Source of the DNA: Streptosporangium lutulentum
Lineage (GTDB): Bacteria; Actinomycetota; Actinomycetes; Streptosporangiales; Streptosporangiaceae
DNA length: 64,000 nt
Assembly (NCBI RefSeq): GCF_030811455.1
Contig: NZ_JAUSQU010000001.1
Location: 4,340,001-4,404,000, forward strand
Reading direction: 5' to 3'
Shown: positions 44,591 to 53,067 of the stretch, piece by piece
Layout of the letters: each line of letters starts with the position of its first letter
Position numbering within the stretch: position 1 is the stretch's first letter
Made by a program: the position numbers and the translations under genes
Notes under the pieces: generated by a model
The model's database searches: none
Told to the model about the DNA's origin: nothing
What the model saw: the letters and a program-made list of their open reading frames with translations, nothing else

Positions 44591-45028
44591 CTATACGGAG
44601 AGGCCCGGCCGGTTGCCGGCGAGCCCGTCCAGATAGACCCAGGCATGATCGTGACGCACGAAGCGACTGTTCTCGTGGAGCTCGCCCGCGTGGCCACGCT
44701 CGGTGTAGTGGGCGCGGAACTCGACGGTGCCCTCGACGTTGAGCGGGCCGCCGGTGCTGCCGATGACGTCCAGGCGCAGCCAGCGCAGCGCGGGGTCGAA
44801 GTCGACGCCGGGCGGCCTGGTCGTGGGATGCCAGCTGCGAAGCAGGTATGCCTCGTCATGGACGGCGAACGCGCTGAAGCGGGAGCGCATCAACTGCTCC
44901 GGGGTGCTCGCCCGGACCTCCCCCCGGTGCAGCCGGCCGCAGCAGTCGTCATAGGTCGCGGGCAGGCCGCAGGGGCAGGCCGCCGAGGTGGCGCGGGCCC
45001 GCGGCGAGCGTGGCGTGCGTGAGGACAT
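44591..45028 (-). CDS. YchJ-family (UPF0225) protein
   Basis: 145-aa protein: Cys-rich start CPCGLPATYDDCCGRLH (SEC-C-like metal site), then ASTPEQLMRSRFSAFAVHDEAYLLRSWH and VEFRAHYTERGHAGELHENSRFVR. This matches the YchJ NTF2-like fold. Family function unknown. Converges on the GH13 gene with a 69-bp gap. Confidence 0.85.
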   Translation of the reverse strand: MSSRTPRSPRARATSAACPCGLPATYDDCCGRLHRGEVRASTPEQLMRSRFSAFAVHDEAYLLRSWHPTTRPPGVDFDPALRWLRLDVIGSTGGPLNVEGTVEFRAHYTERGHAGELHENSRFVRHDHAWVYLDGLAGNRPGLSV

Positions 45029-45177
45029 GACTCCATTCTGGGGGCACCGGGCACCGCGGTGAGGACACCGCCCGTCACCGCGAGGGCATCGAGCGGCGGA
45101 GGAGGAGGGAGAGCCGGCCGTCGGGGGACGTGAAAAAGCGGTGGCGCGGGCTCTTTCCGCGTGCCTACGTTCGCTCC

Positions 45178-45963
45178 ATGAACGTTGTCGTCACCATGAC
45201 CCCCGGCGGATGGACGGCCCACCACGGCGAGTCAGCCGTGGGAAAGGCCGCCGCGTTCGTACGGCCGGACGACCGGTGCGTCGTCTCCTTCGGTTCCTGC
45301 CGGGCCGAGGCCTACGGGCCACTCGCCCGGGCCGTCGCACAGCACTTCCAGCGAGATCTCCACACCGAGATCGACGAATCCGACACCGAGACGCACCGGC
45401 ACCTCGCGGAGTCGGGTTTCGCGGTCCACCGGCGAGAGCACCTCTACGCCATCCCCACCGATCCGGCGATCACCGGCCTGGCCGGCGGGACCGCCCCGCC
45501 GGAATTCGAGATCGTCACCGCTGACCAGGTGGACGAGGACCGGCTCCGGGAGCTGGACGACGAGTTGCGGCAGGACGTCCCGGGCGCCGACGGGTGGAAG
45601 TGGTCCCCGCCGGGATTCCGCCGGGAGACCCACGACTCCCCGTCCTTCGATCCCGCTCTCTACCTCGTGGCCGTCGAGCGATCGACCGGTCGATACGCCG
45701 GACTGGTCCGGGTCTGGAATGACCCCGGCGTCCCGAGGCTCGGCCTGATCGCCGTCGGGCGTCCCTACCGTCGCCGGGGCCTCGCCTCGATCCTGCTCGC
45801 GCGAGCGTTCGCCGTCCTGCACGAGCGGGGAAAGACCGAGGTGACCGCCGAGGCCGACGTCACCAACACGGGGTCCACCACCTTGCTCACCGGCCTCGGC
45901 GCACGCCGGACCGGCGGCTCCGTCGAACTCGTCCGCCCCCGGCCGGAGGCCGGCCCTGTTTGA
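45178..45963 (+). CDS. GNAT acetyltransferase
   Basis: 261-aa protein with a degenerate N-terminal half and a C-terminal GNAT domain: LYLVAVERSTGRYAGLVRVW, LGLIAVGRPYRRRGLASILL (acetyl-CoA loop RRRGLA) and DVTNTGSTTLLTGLGARRTG. ATG at 45178 (MNVVVTMTPGGW). Double-GNAT proteins of this size are common in actinomycetes; substrate unknown. Divergent from the YchJ gene. Confidence 0.8.
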   Translation: MNVVVTMTPGGWTAHHGESAVGKAAAFVRPDDRCVVSFGSCRAEAYGPLARAVAQHFQRDLHTEIDESDTETHRHLAESGFAVHRREHLYAIPTDPAITGLAGGTAPPEFEIVTADQVDEDRLRELDDELRQDVPGADGWKWSPPGFRRETHDSPSFDPALYLVAVERSTGRYAGLVRVWNDPGVPRLGLIAVGRPYRRRGLASILLARAFAVLHERGKTEVTAEADVTNTGSTTLLTGLGARRTGGSVELVRPRPEAGPV

Positions 45964-46047
45964 GCGGCGCCCCGGACGTTCCGCGGCCCGCTCAGGGCGA
46001 GAACCAGGCCGTACGGAGCCGGAGACGCGATGCCGCCCCGCCCCTCG

Positions 46048-46866
46048 TCAGAACTCCAGCCGGTAGAAGGTCGACATCCTTCGCATGACCGGGAGGAGCC
46101 TGGCCACCTTGACCACCGTACGGTAGCCCGCCCCGACCTTCTCGTAACCGTCGAGGTCGAAGGCGCTCAGGGTCGTCACACACCGCAGCCCGGGGGCGAT
46201 CGTCTCGAGTTCGGCGCCGCCGTCGATTCCCCAGTGGAGCGTCGCTCCGGCGACCTGGACGACCTTGTTGATCCTCTGCATCGTGATGGCGCGCCTGCTG
46301 AAGCCGTCGAAGACGAACTGCCCGCCGGGAAAGTGGTCCACGATCCACCGGAAGAGCGCCCTGCCGTCGTCCTCCTTGAGATACATGGTCAGGCCTTCCG
46401 CGACGACCAGCACCGGCCGGTCGCCGGGCACCGGCGCCAACCAGGCGGGGTCGGTGACGGACGAGCCGATCATCTCGTAGCCGTCGCGCGACGGGTACAG
46501 CTGTCGCCGGAGCTCGATCACCTCGGGATGGTCCACGTCGAACCACCGCACGCCCGGGCCCGGATCGACGCGGTAGACCCTGCTGTCCAGGCCGCAGCCG
46601 AGATGCAGCACGGTCGCCTCCGGATGGACGGCGAGGAATTCCCGGACCCACGAGTCCAGATGCCCGGCCCTGAGCGCGACGGTGACCGCGTCGCCGCGCT
46701 TCAGTCCGGACGCGCCGAAGTCGAACTCGATCTTCTGGATGACGTCGAGCGCCATCGTGTCGTTGAGAAGGGGGTGTGGCGATTTCGCGTCCAGCGCCCT
46801 GCCGTACAGGGTGGCGAGCATCGTTGCCCTCTCGCCGGTGAAACGCACCTTTGGCATGGCGTCCAC
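46048..46866 (-). CDS. Class I SAM-dependent O-methyltransferase (leucine carboxyl methyltransferase family)
   Basis: 272-aa methyltransferase of the LCMT/PKS-OMT group: FTGERATMLATLYGRALDAK, TVLHLGCGLDSRVYRVDPGP (SAM-binding motif I), RWFDVDHPEVIELRRQLYP, LVVAEGLTMYLKEDDGR and FDGFSRRAI. Similar enzymes O-methylate polyketides or other small carboxylates or phenols. The start is GTG 46866 or ATG 46857. Divergent genes are absent; TetR lies 138 bp upstream on the same strand. Confidence 0.85.
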   Translation of the reverse strand: MDAMPKVRFTGERATMLATLYGRALDAKSPHPLLNDTMALDVIQKIEFDFGASGLKRGDAVTVALRAGHLDSWVREFLAVHPEATVLHLGCGLDSRVYRVDPGPGVRWFDVDHPEVIELRRQLYPSRDGYEMIGSSVTDPAWLAPVPGDRPVLVVAEGLTMYLKEDDGRALFRWIVDHFPGGQFVFDGFSRRAITMQRINKVVQVAGATLHWGIDGGAELETIAPGLRCVTTLSAFDLDGYEKVGAGYRTVVKVARLLPVMRRMSTFYRLEF

Positions 46867-47004
46867 GCTACGTCCGGGAGACGGCGAGCGGAACGAGGAT
46901 CGCTTTTCACCCGGAAACCCCGCGCACCCGGCTCCAGCCGGCGGAGGAGTCCTGTGGATCGGGCCCGCCGCCGACGTCCGGACCGTCTGGTGCGGCGGGG
47001 TCTG

Positions 47005-47640
47005 TCACTTCGGGGGGTAGTCCCCCAGGCCGTCGCGGAGCCGGTCGAAGACCCGGCGGACGTCGCGCTGGTGGGCGGCCTCGATCGTCTCGTCGCCGTC
47101 GCCGCTCGCCACCCGCTCGCGCAGCCGCCGGTACAGCGCCCGCTGCGCGCCGATCAGGGTGGAGGCGACGATGGCCGGAATGGGGTCGTCGGTCTCCGCC
47201 TCGGCCTCGGCCGCCAGCGCCTCCGCGAGAGTGCTCATGAGGTGGGCGTTGACCTCGTACATCTTGCGCTGCAGGGACGGGTTGTCGTTCACGAGGTCGA
47301 AGAATCCGCGAGGGCGCGCGAGATCCCGCCGGATCCCCGGAATGAGCCCGACCTGCTCGGAACAGAGCTGACGGAACGAGTCGAGGATGGAGACGCCGGC
47401 CGGACGCTCGCGGACGGCGGCCAGCGACATGGCCTCGCGCTCGTCGGCCCGGTAGAAGACCAGGTCCTCTTTGGTGGGGAAGTGGTTGAACACCGTCTTC
47501 TTCGACACCTGGGCCACGGCGGCGATCTCGTCGACCGTGACCTCGTCATATCCCCGATCACGGAAGAGCGAGGCCGCGGTGTCGGCGATGAGCCGGCGTG
47601 TCTGGGTCTTCTTCAGCTCCCGCAACCCACCCTCTCGCAT
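47005..47640 (-). CDS. TetR-family transcriptional regulator
   Basis: 211-aa repressor. N-terminal helix-turn-helix: LIADTAASLFRDRGYDEVTV, DEIAAVAQVSKKTVFNHF, PTKEDLVFYRADERE. C-terminal ligand domain without clear family. Divergent from the asparagine synthetase gene with 130 bp between starts and a good sigma-70 promoter in the gap, so asnB or the downstream methyltransferase is a likely target. Confidence 0.9.
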   Translation of the reverse strand: MREGGLRELKKTQTRRLIADTAASLFRDRGYDEVTVDEIAAVAQVSKKTVFNHFPTKEDLVFYRADEREAMSLAAVRERPAGVSILDSFRQLCSEQVGLIPGIRRDLARPRGFFDLVNDNPSLQRKMYEVNAHLMSTLAEALAAEAEAETDDPIPAIVASTLIGAQRALYRRLRERVASGDGDETIEAAHQRDVRRVFDRLRDGLGDYPPK

Positions 47641-47674
47641 GGGCACAGCATACCGGTCTCACCCTTGGTCTCAT

Positions 47675-47702
47675 TTGACTTCACTAAGAGCATTCTTACA
47701 CT
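47675..47702 (+). promoter_or_regulatory. Promoter candidate of the asparagine synthetase gene
   Basis: TTGACT, 16-bp spacer, TACACT; starts 68 bp before the ATG. The local sequence is AT-rich, and TetR operators would be expected here. Confidence 0.6.
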
Positions 47703-47770
47703 GAGAGTATCGAAAATGGGGGCCTCACGGCACGACCGGCGACACTGCCTCGGCAGGACAGGGGATCGAC

Positions 47771-49609
47771 ATGTGCGGAATCACGGGATGGGTGTCCTTC
47801 GAGCGCGACCTGCGGCAGGAACGCCCCACCGTCGAGGCGATGACCATGACCATGGCCCGCCGCGGGCCGGACGACCACGGGACCTGGATAACGGAGCACG
47901 CGGCTCTCGGCCATCGCCGGCTCGCGATCATCGACCTGCCCGGGGGACGGCAGCCGATGAGTGTGCGCACTCCCGACGGTGACGTCACGCTGGTGTACTC
48001 CGGCGAGACCTACAACTTTCCCGAGCTGCGCGACGAGCTCCTGCGACGTGGCCACGCACTGCGCACGACCTCGGACACCGAGGTCGTGCTGCACGGCTAC
48101 CTGGAATGGGGCGAGGCGGTCGCCGAGCGCCTGAACGGCATGTTCGCCTTCGCGATCTGGGACGGCCGGCACAACAAACTGGTCATGATCCGCGACCGCA
48201 TGGGCGTCAAGCCGCTCTTCTACTACCAGACCCCCGACGGAGTGCTGTTCGGCTCCGAGCCCAAGGCCATCCTCGCCAACCCGCTGGCCGAGAGGGCCGT
48301 CGGGCTCGACGGTCTCCGCGAGCTGTTCGCCTTCGTCAGGACCCCCGGCCTCGCGATCTGGAAGGGCATGCGAGAGGTGGAGCCGGGCACCGTCGTCAGA
48401 GTCGACATCAACGCCCTGCGCGTCGACAGGTACTGGTCGCTGCGGACCGCACCCCATCTCGACGATCGCGAGACGTCGGTCGCGCACGTCCGCGACCTGC
48501 TCGACGACATCGTCCGGCGGCAGCTCGTCGCCGACGTCCCGCGATGCATGCTCCTGTCCGGCGGGCTGGACTCCTCGGCCCTGACCGCGATCGCCGCCGG
48601 GCAGTTGTCGGGCACCGGGGAGACGCTGCGCAGCTTCGCCGTCGACTTCGCCGGGCAGGCCGAGAACTTCGTCGCCACCGCGCTGCGCGCCACGCCCGAC
48701 ACCCCCTACGTGCACGACGTCGCCAAGCTGTCCGGCACCGATCACGAGGACATCGTCCTCGACTCCGCCGCCCTCGCCGACCCCGAGACCCGGGCGAACA
48801 TCATCCGCGCCCGGGACACCCCCGGGGGCCTGGGAGACATGGACGCCTCGCTCTATCTCCTGTTCTCCGCCATCCGGCGGCACTCGACCGTCGCGCTGTC
48901 CGGAGAGTCCGCCGACGAGGTGTTCGGGGGGTACCAGCAGTTCTTCAGCCCCAAGGTCCAGCAGGCCGACACCTTCCCGTGGCTGGCGTACTTCGCCGGT
49001 GAGTCCCGTCCGCGGACCTTCCTCAACCAGGAGCTCGGCAAGGCCCTCGACCTCGGTCGTTACATCCAGGACAGCTACGACGCCGCCGTCGCCACGATCA
49101 CGAGGCTGGACGGCGAAAGCGACTTCGAGTACCGGATGCGCCGCATCTCCCACCTGTACCTCACCCGCTTCGTCCGCGTGCTGCTGGACCGCAAGGACCG
49201 CACCAGCATGGCCGTCGGCCTTGAGGTCCGCGTGCCGTTCTGCGACCACCGTCTCGTCGAGTACGTCTACAACGCCCCCTGGTCGCTCAAGACCTACGAC
49301 GGCCGGGAGAAGAGTCTCCTGCGCGGCGCGACCGCCGACCTGCTCCCCCAGTCGGTGCGGGAGCGGACCAAGAGCCCCTACCCCTCCACGCAGGACCCGG
49401 CGTACGCGACGAAACTGCGGGACAGCGCGCGGGAGGTCCTCTCCGACGCCGCCAACCCGGTGTTCGACATCATCGACCGCGAGGGGCTGCGCCGCGCCGT
49501 CGAGGTCGACACCCCACAGGCCGCGCCCTTCGCCCGTCGCGCGCTTGAGCGCGCCCTCGACCTCTCGCTCTGGCTGGACATGTACAAGCCCACCATCACG
49601 ACCTCGTGA
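47771..49609 (+). CDS. asnB: Asparagine synthase (glutamine-hydrolysing)
   Basis: 612 aa. N-terminal class II glutamine amidotransferase with nucleophile Cys2 (MCGITGWVSFE), RRGPDDHG and GHRRLAIIDLPGGRQPM. C-terminal synthetase domain with the ATP loop LLSGGLDSSALTAIAAG, LSGESADEVFGGY and RTSMAVGLEVRVPFCDHRLVEY. Makes asparagine from aspartate, glutamine and ATP in the cytoplasm. TetR control and the neighbouring O-methyltransferase leave open a specialised-metabolite amidation role rather than primary supply. Confidence 0.93.
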   Translation: MCGITGWVSFERDLRQERPTVEAMTMTMARRGPDDHGTWITEHAALGHRRLAIIDLPGGRQPMSVRTPDGDVTLVYSGETYNFPELRDELLRRGHALRTTSDTEVVLHGYLEWGEAVAERLNGMFAFAIWDGRHNKLVMIRDRMGVKPLFYYQTPDGVLFGSEPKAILANPLAERAVGLDGLRELFAFVRTPGLAIWKGMREVEPGTVVRVDINALRVDRYWSLRTAPHLDDRETSVAHVRDLLDDIVRRQLVADVPRCMLLSGGLDSSALTAIAAGQLSGTGETLRSFAVDFAGQAENFVATALRATPDTPYVHDVAKLSGTDHEDIVLDSAALADPETRANIIRARDTPGGLGDMDASLYLLFSAIRRHSTVALSGESADEVFGGYQQFFSPKVQQADTFPWLAYFAGESRPRTFLNQELGKALDLGRYIQDSYDAAVATITRLDGESDFEYRMRRISHLYLTRFVRVLLDRKDRTSMAVGLEVRVPFCDHRLVEYVYNAPWSLKTYDGREKSLLRGATADLLPQSVRERTKSPYPSTQDPAYATKLRDSAREVLSDAANPVFDIIDREGLRRAVEVDTPQAAPFARRALERALDLSLWLDMYKPTITTS

Positions 49610-49851
49610 CCGCTCCGCCGCGCTCGCGCCCCCCTGTCAGCGGCAGGGATCACACCGGACCCGGGCGAGGACGGCTCGGCGGTCACGCCCGAGTCCGGCA
49701 CCGGCGACCTGCGACGACGCTCTGCTTCCACCCCGGTGGCGCGGACCCGGACGGATGATCATGAGGATCTCCTCATCGATGCCTCACTCACGGTTCACCC
49801 GCCCTCCTCAGGCTGTTCACAACAGAGGAACGGAACCGCTGGAGGACCCCC

Positions 49852-50433
49852 ATGCACGCCACAACGATTCTCGGGTTCGCGATGAACCTCGTCGCCATCA
49901 TCGCGCTGGCCTACGGGCTGTACTTCCGCCGGCACCATCGACGCGATCTCCTGTTCGCCTACCTCGCGCTGAACGTGGGCATCTTCGCCGTCGTCTCGCT
50001 GCTCCTCGTCCAGCGGGTCGACCTGGCGGTGGGATTCGGCCTGTTCGGCGTGCTCTCGATCATCAGACTCCGATCGAGCGAGATCACCCAGCAGGAGATC
50101 GCCTATTACTTCATCTCCATCGCGCTGGGCCTGATCAACGGCATCGCGGCGTCCTGGCCGCTCACCGCGCTGTTCCTCGACGTGGTGCTGCTGGCCGTGA
50201 TGTACGTCGCCGACCATCCCCGCCTCCTGGGGACCACCCGCCACCAGGTGGTGACGCTGGACGTCGTCCACGCCGACCCGCAGGCGCTCCACGCCGATCT
50301 GGAGCGCCGGCTGCGTGCTCCCGTCCTGCAGTGCGAGGTGACACAGGTCGACTACGTCAGGGACGTGACCGTGGTGAACGTCCGCTACAGGGCATCGGCG
50401 TCGCGCCCGGTCCGGCAGGGGGGCGTGCGATGA
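49852..50433 (+). CDS. DUF4956 membrane protein
   Basis: 193-aa protein with about four transmembrane helices (residues 5-125) and a cytoplasmic alpha/beta tail (VVTLDVVHADPQALHADLERR). The signature GLFGVLSIIRLRSSEITQQEIAYYFISIALGLINGI is the DUF4956 core. Its stop overlaps the start of the VTC-domain gene by 2 bp (ATGA). DUF4956 and VTC-like proteins are often encoded together, sometimes with CotH-like kinases; the joint role may be polyphosphate or surface-linked and is not established. Confidence 0.87.
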   Translation: MHATTILGFAMNLVAIIALAYGLYFRRHHRRDLLFAYLALNVGIFAVVSLLLVQRVDLAVGFGLFGVLSIIRLRSSEITQQEIAYYFISIALGLINGIAASWPLTALFLDVVLLAVMYVADHPRLLGTTRHQVVTLDVVHADPQALHADLERRLRAPVLQCEVTQVDYVRDVTVVNVRYRASASRPVRQGGVR

Positions 50434-51260
50434 CGGACTCGGGAGTGCTGCTGGTCGGCGTCGCCGCGGCCCTGCCCCCCGTCGGGCTGGAAGAGGTGCT
50501 GAGCACCTCGGAGCTGATGACCCGGGTGGACCGCAAATACATCGTGCCCGCGACGACGATGGCCCATCTGGCCGCCGATCTCGCCGGACGTTTCGAGGTG
50601 CTCCAGATCGACGGCCGACGGCAGTTCGGCTACAGCTCGACCTATTTCGACACCCCCGACCTGCTCACCTTCCGCCACCATCGGCAGGGCAGGCGCCGGC
50701 GATACAAGATCCGCACCCGCACGTACCTGGACGGTGGTGGGCGCTGGCTGGAAGTCAAGCTCAGCGGCGCGCGGGGAGGCACCGACAAGCATCGCATCCC
50801 CTACACCGGAGCCGCCGACGTCCTCACCCCCGAGGCACTCGACTTCGTGGCCGAAACCCTGGCAGCCGGGCTCCACCTGAGCCCGCCGGACAAGCTCGGG
50901 CCGGTGCTGTCCACGGACTATCGGCGGGTCACCCTGGTCGACAGGTCGGGATCGGCCAGGCTCACCTGCGACACCGGCCTGGTCTGCCGAGACGCCGGGG
51001 GCAGGGTCTTCGCCCGCCGGGACTGTGTCCTGCTGGAGTCGAAGTCGTCGAACGGCGCGGCGCCGGCCGACCGGCTCCTGCACGGTCTGGGCGCCCGCCC
51101 GATCAGCACCAGCAAGTACTGCCTGGGGGTCGCCCTTCTGCGGGAGGTCTCCGCGAACCGGTGGCATGAGGCCCTGCGCCGCTACTTCCCGCCCCATCCC
51201 TCCGTCCCGGAACGGTCGGACCACTCTGTCGAACCCGCTGCGATCATGACGCCCGTCTGA
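50430..51260 (+). CDS. VTC-domain protein (polyphosphate polymerase-like)
   Basis: 276-aa CYTH/VTC-type triphosphate-tunnel protein: LMTRVDRKYIVPATTMAHL, YSSTYFDTPDLLTFRHH, RRYKIRTRTYLDGGGRWLEVKLS, FARRDCVLLESKSSNG and the final STSKYCLGVALLRE. The basic and acidic strand residues lining the tunnel (RVDRKY, KIRTR, EVK, ESKS) are kept, consistent with nucleotide/polyphosphate chemistry. Coupled to the DUF4956 gene. Confidence 0.85.
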   Translation: MTDSGVLLVGVAAALPPVGLEEVLSTSELMTRVDRKYIVPATTMAHLAADLAGRFEVLQIDGRRQFGYSSTYFDTPDLLTFRHHRQGRRRRYKIRTRTYLDGGGRWLEVKLSGARGGTDKHRIPYTGAADVLTPEALDFVAETLAAGLHLSPPDKLGPVLSTDYRRVTLVDRSGSARLTCDTGLVCRDAGGRVFARRDCVLLESKSSNGAAPADRLLHGLGARPISTSKYCLGVALLREVSANRWHEALRRYFPPHPSVPERSDHSVEPAAIMTPV

Positions 51261-51333
51261 TCGAGGAACGACGATGACAGACTCCCTCCACCGCTGTAGA
51301 CGGCATACACGCGACCACGGCATATTCACTCGT

Positions 51334-52266
51334 GTGTTGTTGCGCGAGTTGGAGTATCTGGTGGCACTGGCCAAGGAGCGGCACTTCGCCCGGGCGGCCG
51401 CGACCTGTCATGTCTCTCAGCCGTCCCTGTCGGCGGCCATCCGCAAGCTCGAACGCGACCTCGGCGTGCCCCTCGTACAGCGCGGTCAGCGGTTCGCCGG
51501 GCTCACCCCGGAGGGTGAGAAGGTACTGCTGTGGGCGCAGCGCATCCTCGCCGAGTGCGACGCGCTGCGCCAGGATCTGTCCACGATGCGCGGAAGCCTG
51601 TCCGGCACGCTCCGCATCGCGGCGATCCCCACGGCGCTGACCGCCGCCTCCCTGCTGACCGCCCCCTTCTGCGAACGGCATCCGCACATCCGGGTCTCCC
51701 TCACCTCCCTGTCCTCCCGCGAGATCAACCGGCAGCTGACGGAGTTCGAGATCGACGTGGCCATGACCTATCTCGACGACGAGGAGCTCTGCGGCGTCCG
51801 GGCCACCCCGTTGTACGAGGAGCGCTACCTCCTCCTCACCCCCGACGACGGAGAGCTGGCCGATCGGACGGTGGTGCGCTGGGCCGAGGTCGCCGCGCTC
51901 CCGCTGTGTCTCCTGGCGCCCCAGATGCGCAACCGGCGCATCCTGGACGGCATCTTCCTCGCGTCCGGGACCACCCCGGTCCCCGCCATCGAGACCGACA
52001 CGGTCTCGGCCCTGTACGCCCACGTCGCCACGCACCGCTGGTCCAGCGTCATCGCCCACGCCTGGCTGCACATGTTCGGCGTCCCGGACGGCATGCGGGT
52101 GGTCCGGATGGAAAGGCCGGCGCACGTCCCCAGGGTCGGCCTGGTGATCGCCGACCGCAGTCCCGAACCCGTTCTGGCCCAGGCGCTGCTGGACGTCACC
52201 CGCGAGCTCGACCTCCGCGACGAGCTCGACCGACTGGTGCACCAGCACCTCGCTCCGCTCTCGTGA
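51334..52266 (+). CDS. LysR-family regulator, probable controller of the formate dehydrogenase operon
   Basis: 310 aa from GTG 51334 (VLLRELEYLVALAKERHFARA); the frame is open to ATG 51274 but the family starts at the later codon. N-terminal winged helix (AAATCHVSQPSLSAAIRKLE), then an effector domain (GTLRIAAIPTALTAASLL, EIDVAMTYLDDEEL). The location 327 bp upstream of fdsGBAD on the same strand, next to a palindromic element, suggests it regulates that operon. Its last two codons lie in the first unit of an 18-bp repeat array. Confidence 0.88.
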   Translation: MLLRELEYLVALAKERHFARAAATCHVSQPSLSAAIRKLERDLGVPLVQRGQRFAGLTPEGEKVLLWAQRILAECDALRQDLSTMRGSLSGTLRIAAIPTALTAASLLTAPFCERHPHIRVSLTSLSSREINRQLTEFEIDVAMTYLDDEELCGVRATPLYEERYLLLTPDDGELADRTVVRWAEVAALPLCLLAPQMRNRRILDGIFLASGTTPVPAIETDTVSALYAHVATHRWSSVIAHAWLHMFGVPDGMRVVRMERPAHVPRVGLVIADRSPEPVLAQALLDVTRELDLRDELDRLVHQHLAPLS

Positions 52267-52428
52267 ACCACCCGACGCGGGTGAACCGCGTGGCACGAGT
52301 GAGCCACGTGGCGTGAGCGAACCGCCCGACGTGAGTGAACCACGTGGCACGAGGGTCTTCCCATCGCATCTCGTGAACCACCTGGCGCGGGTGAACCACC
52401 CGGCGCGAGAATCTTCCCGTCGCGCCTC
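52263..52428. repeat. 18-bp degenerate tandem repeat array with 20-bp interspersed linkers
   Basis: Seven units close to GTGAACCACGTGGCACGA: five in a row (52263-52352), a 20-bp linker beginning GGGTCTTCCC, two more units (52373-52408), then a related 20-bp linker beginning GAATCTTCCC. Several units contain the palindrome CCACGTGG or variants. The array starts inside the lysR stop codon region and ends 165 bp before fdsG. Confidence 0.85.
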
Positions 52429-52536
52429 GCCGCCGGATCACCCCGGAGGAGAAAAGATCACCAAGGCTCTGGCACACCACCTGAGCAGGGGTGATAGATG
52501 ACGCCTTTCATGCGATAGTAGAAAACGATTGGACGT

Positions 52537-52568
52537 CTTGCTATGGATACATGACCTTGCATAGTAAG
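52537..52568 (+). promoter_or_regulatory. Palindromic LysR-type operator candidate upstream of fdsG
   Basis: CTTGCTATG and CATAGTAAG form an inverted repeat (one mismatch) 14 bp apart; a related half-site GCGATAGTAG lies at 52512-52521. TTGCTA at 52538, 17 bp, ATAGTA at 52561 could be the promoter itself, 28 bp before the ATG. The segment is AT-rich in a GC-rich surrounding. Confidence 0.6.
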
Positions 52569-52593
52569 TGTCCTATTATCTGAAGGGCCGGTC

Positions 52594-53067
52594 ATGACAT
52601 CGCAGTCAACGCAATCCTTGGAAGATCAAGTGCGTGCGATCGTCGCGGAGCACCGCGGCAAACGTGGAGCCCTGTTGCCGATCCTCCACGCGATCATGGA
52701 AGATCTGGGCTGTGTCGACCCGGCGGTGGTCCCCGTCCTGGCCGACGAGTTGAACATGTCGAGGGCCGACGTGCACGGCGTCATCACCTTTTATCACGAC
52801 TTCCGGCAGACCCCGCCAGGGCGCAGGACGGTACGGATCTGCCGGGCCGAGGCGTGCCAGGCGGTGGGCGCCGCGAAGCTGGTCGACCGGGCCCAGGCGC
52901 GGCTCGGGGTCGCCTTCGGCGAGACGACCGCGGACGGCGCGGTCACCCTGGAACAGGTCTTCTGCCTTGGAAACTGCGCGATCGGCCCGTCCGTCCAGGT
53001 CGACGACCGGCTGTACGGCCGGGTCAGCCCGGAGAAGCTGGACCGCCTGCTGGAGGTGAGCGCATGA
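52594..53067 (+). CDS. fdsG: NAD-dependent formate dehydrogenase gamma subunit (NuoE-like)
   Basis: 157-aa thioredoxin-fold subunit holding a [2Fe-2S] cluster with ligands Cys83, Cys88, Cys124 and Cys128 (CRAEAC and CLGNC). The helical N-terminus (GALLPILHAIMEDLGCVDP) and HGVITFYHDF are typical of NuoE/FdsG. It passes electrons between the FMN subunit and the rest of the cytoplasmic complex. ATG 52594 follows GAAGGG; its stop overlaps fdsB by 4 bp. Confidence 0.9.
   Translation: MTSQSTQSLEDQVRAIVAEHRGKRGALLPILHAIMEDLGCVDPAVVPVLADELNMSRADVHGVITFYHDFRQTPPGRRTVRICRAEACQAVGAAKLVDRAQARLGVAFGETTADGAVTLEQVFCLGNCAIGPSVQVDDRLYGRVSPEKLDRLLEVSA

Noticed and set aside
52263..52428. CRISPR array
   Set aside because: The units are 18 bp, contiguous and degenerate with related rather than unique linkers, and no cas genes are present.
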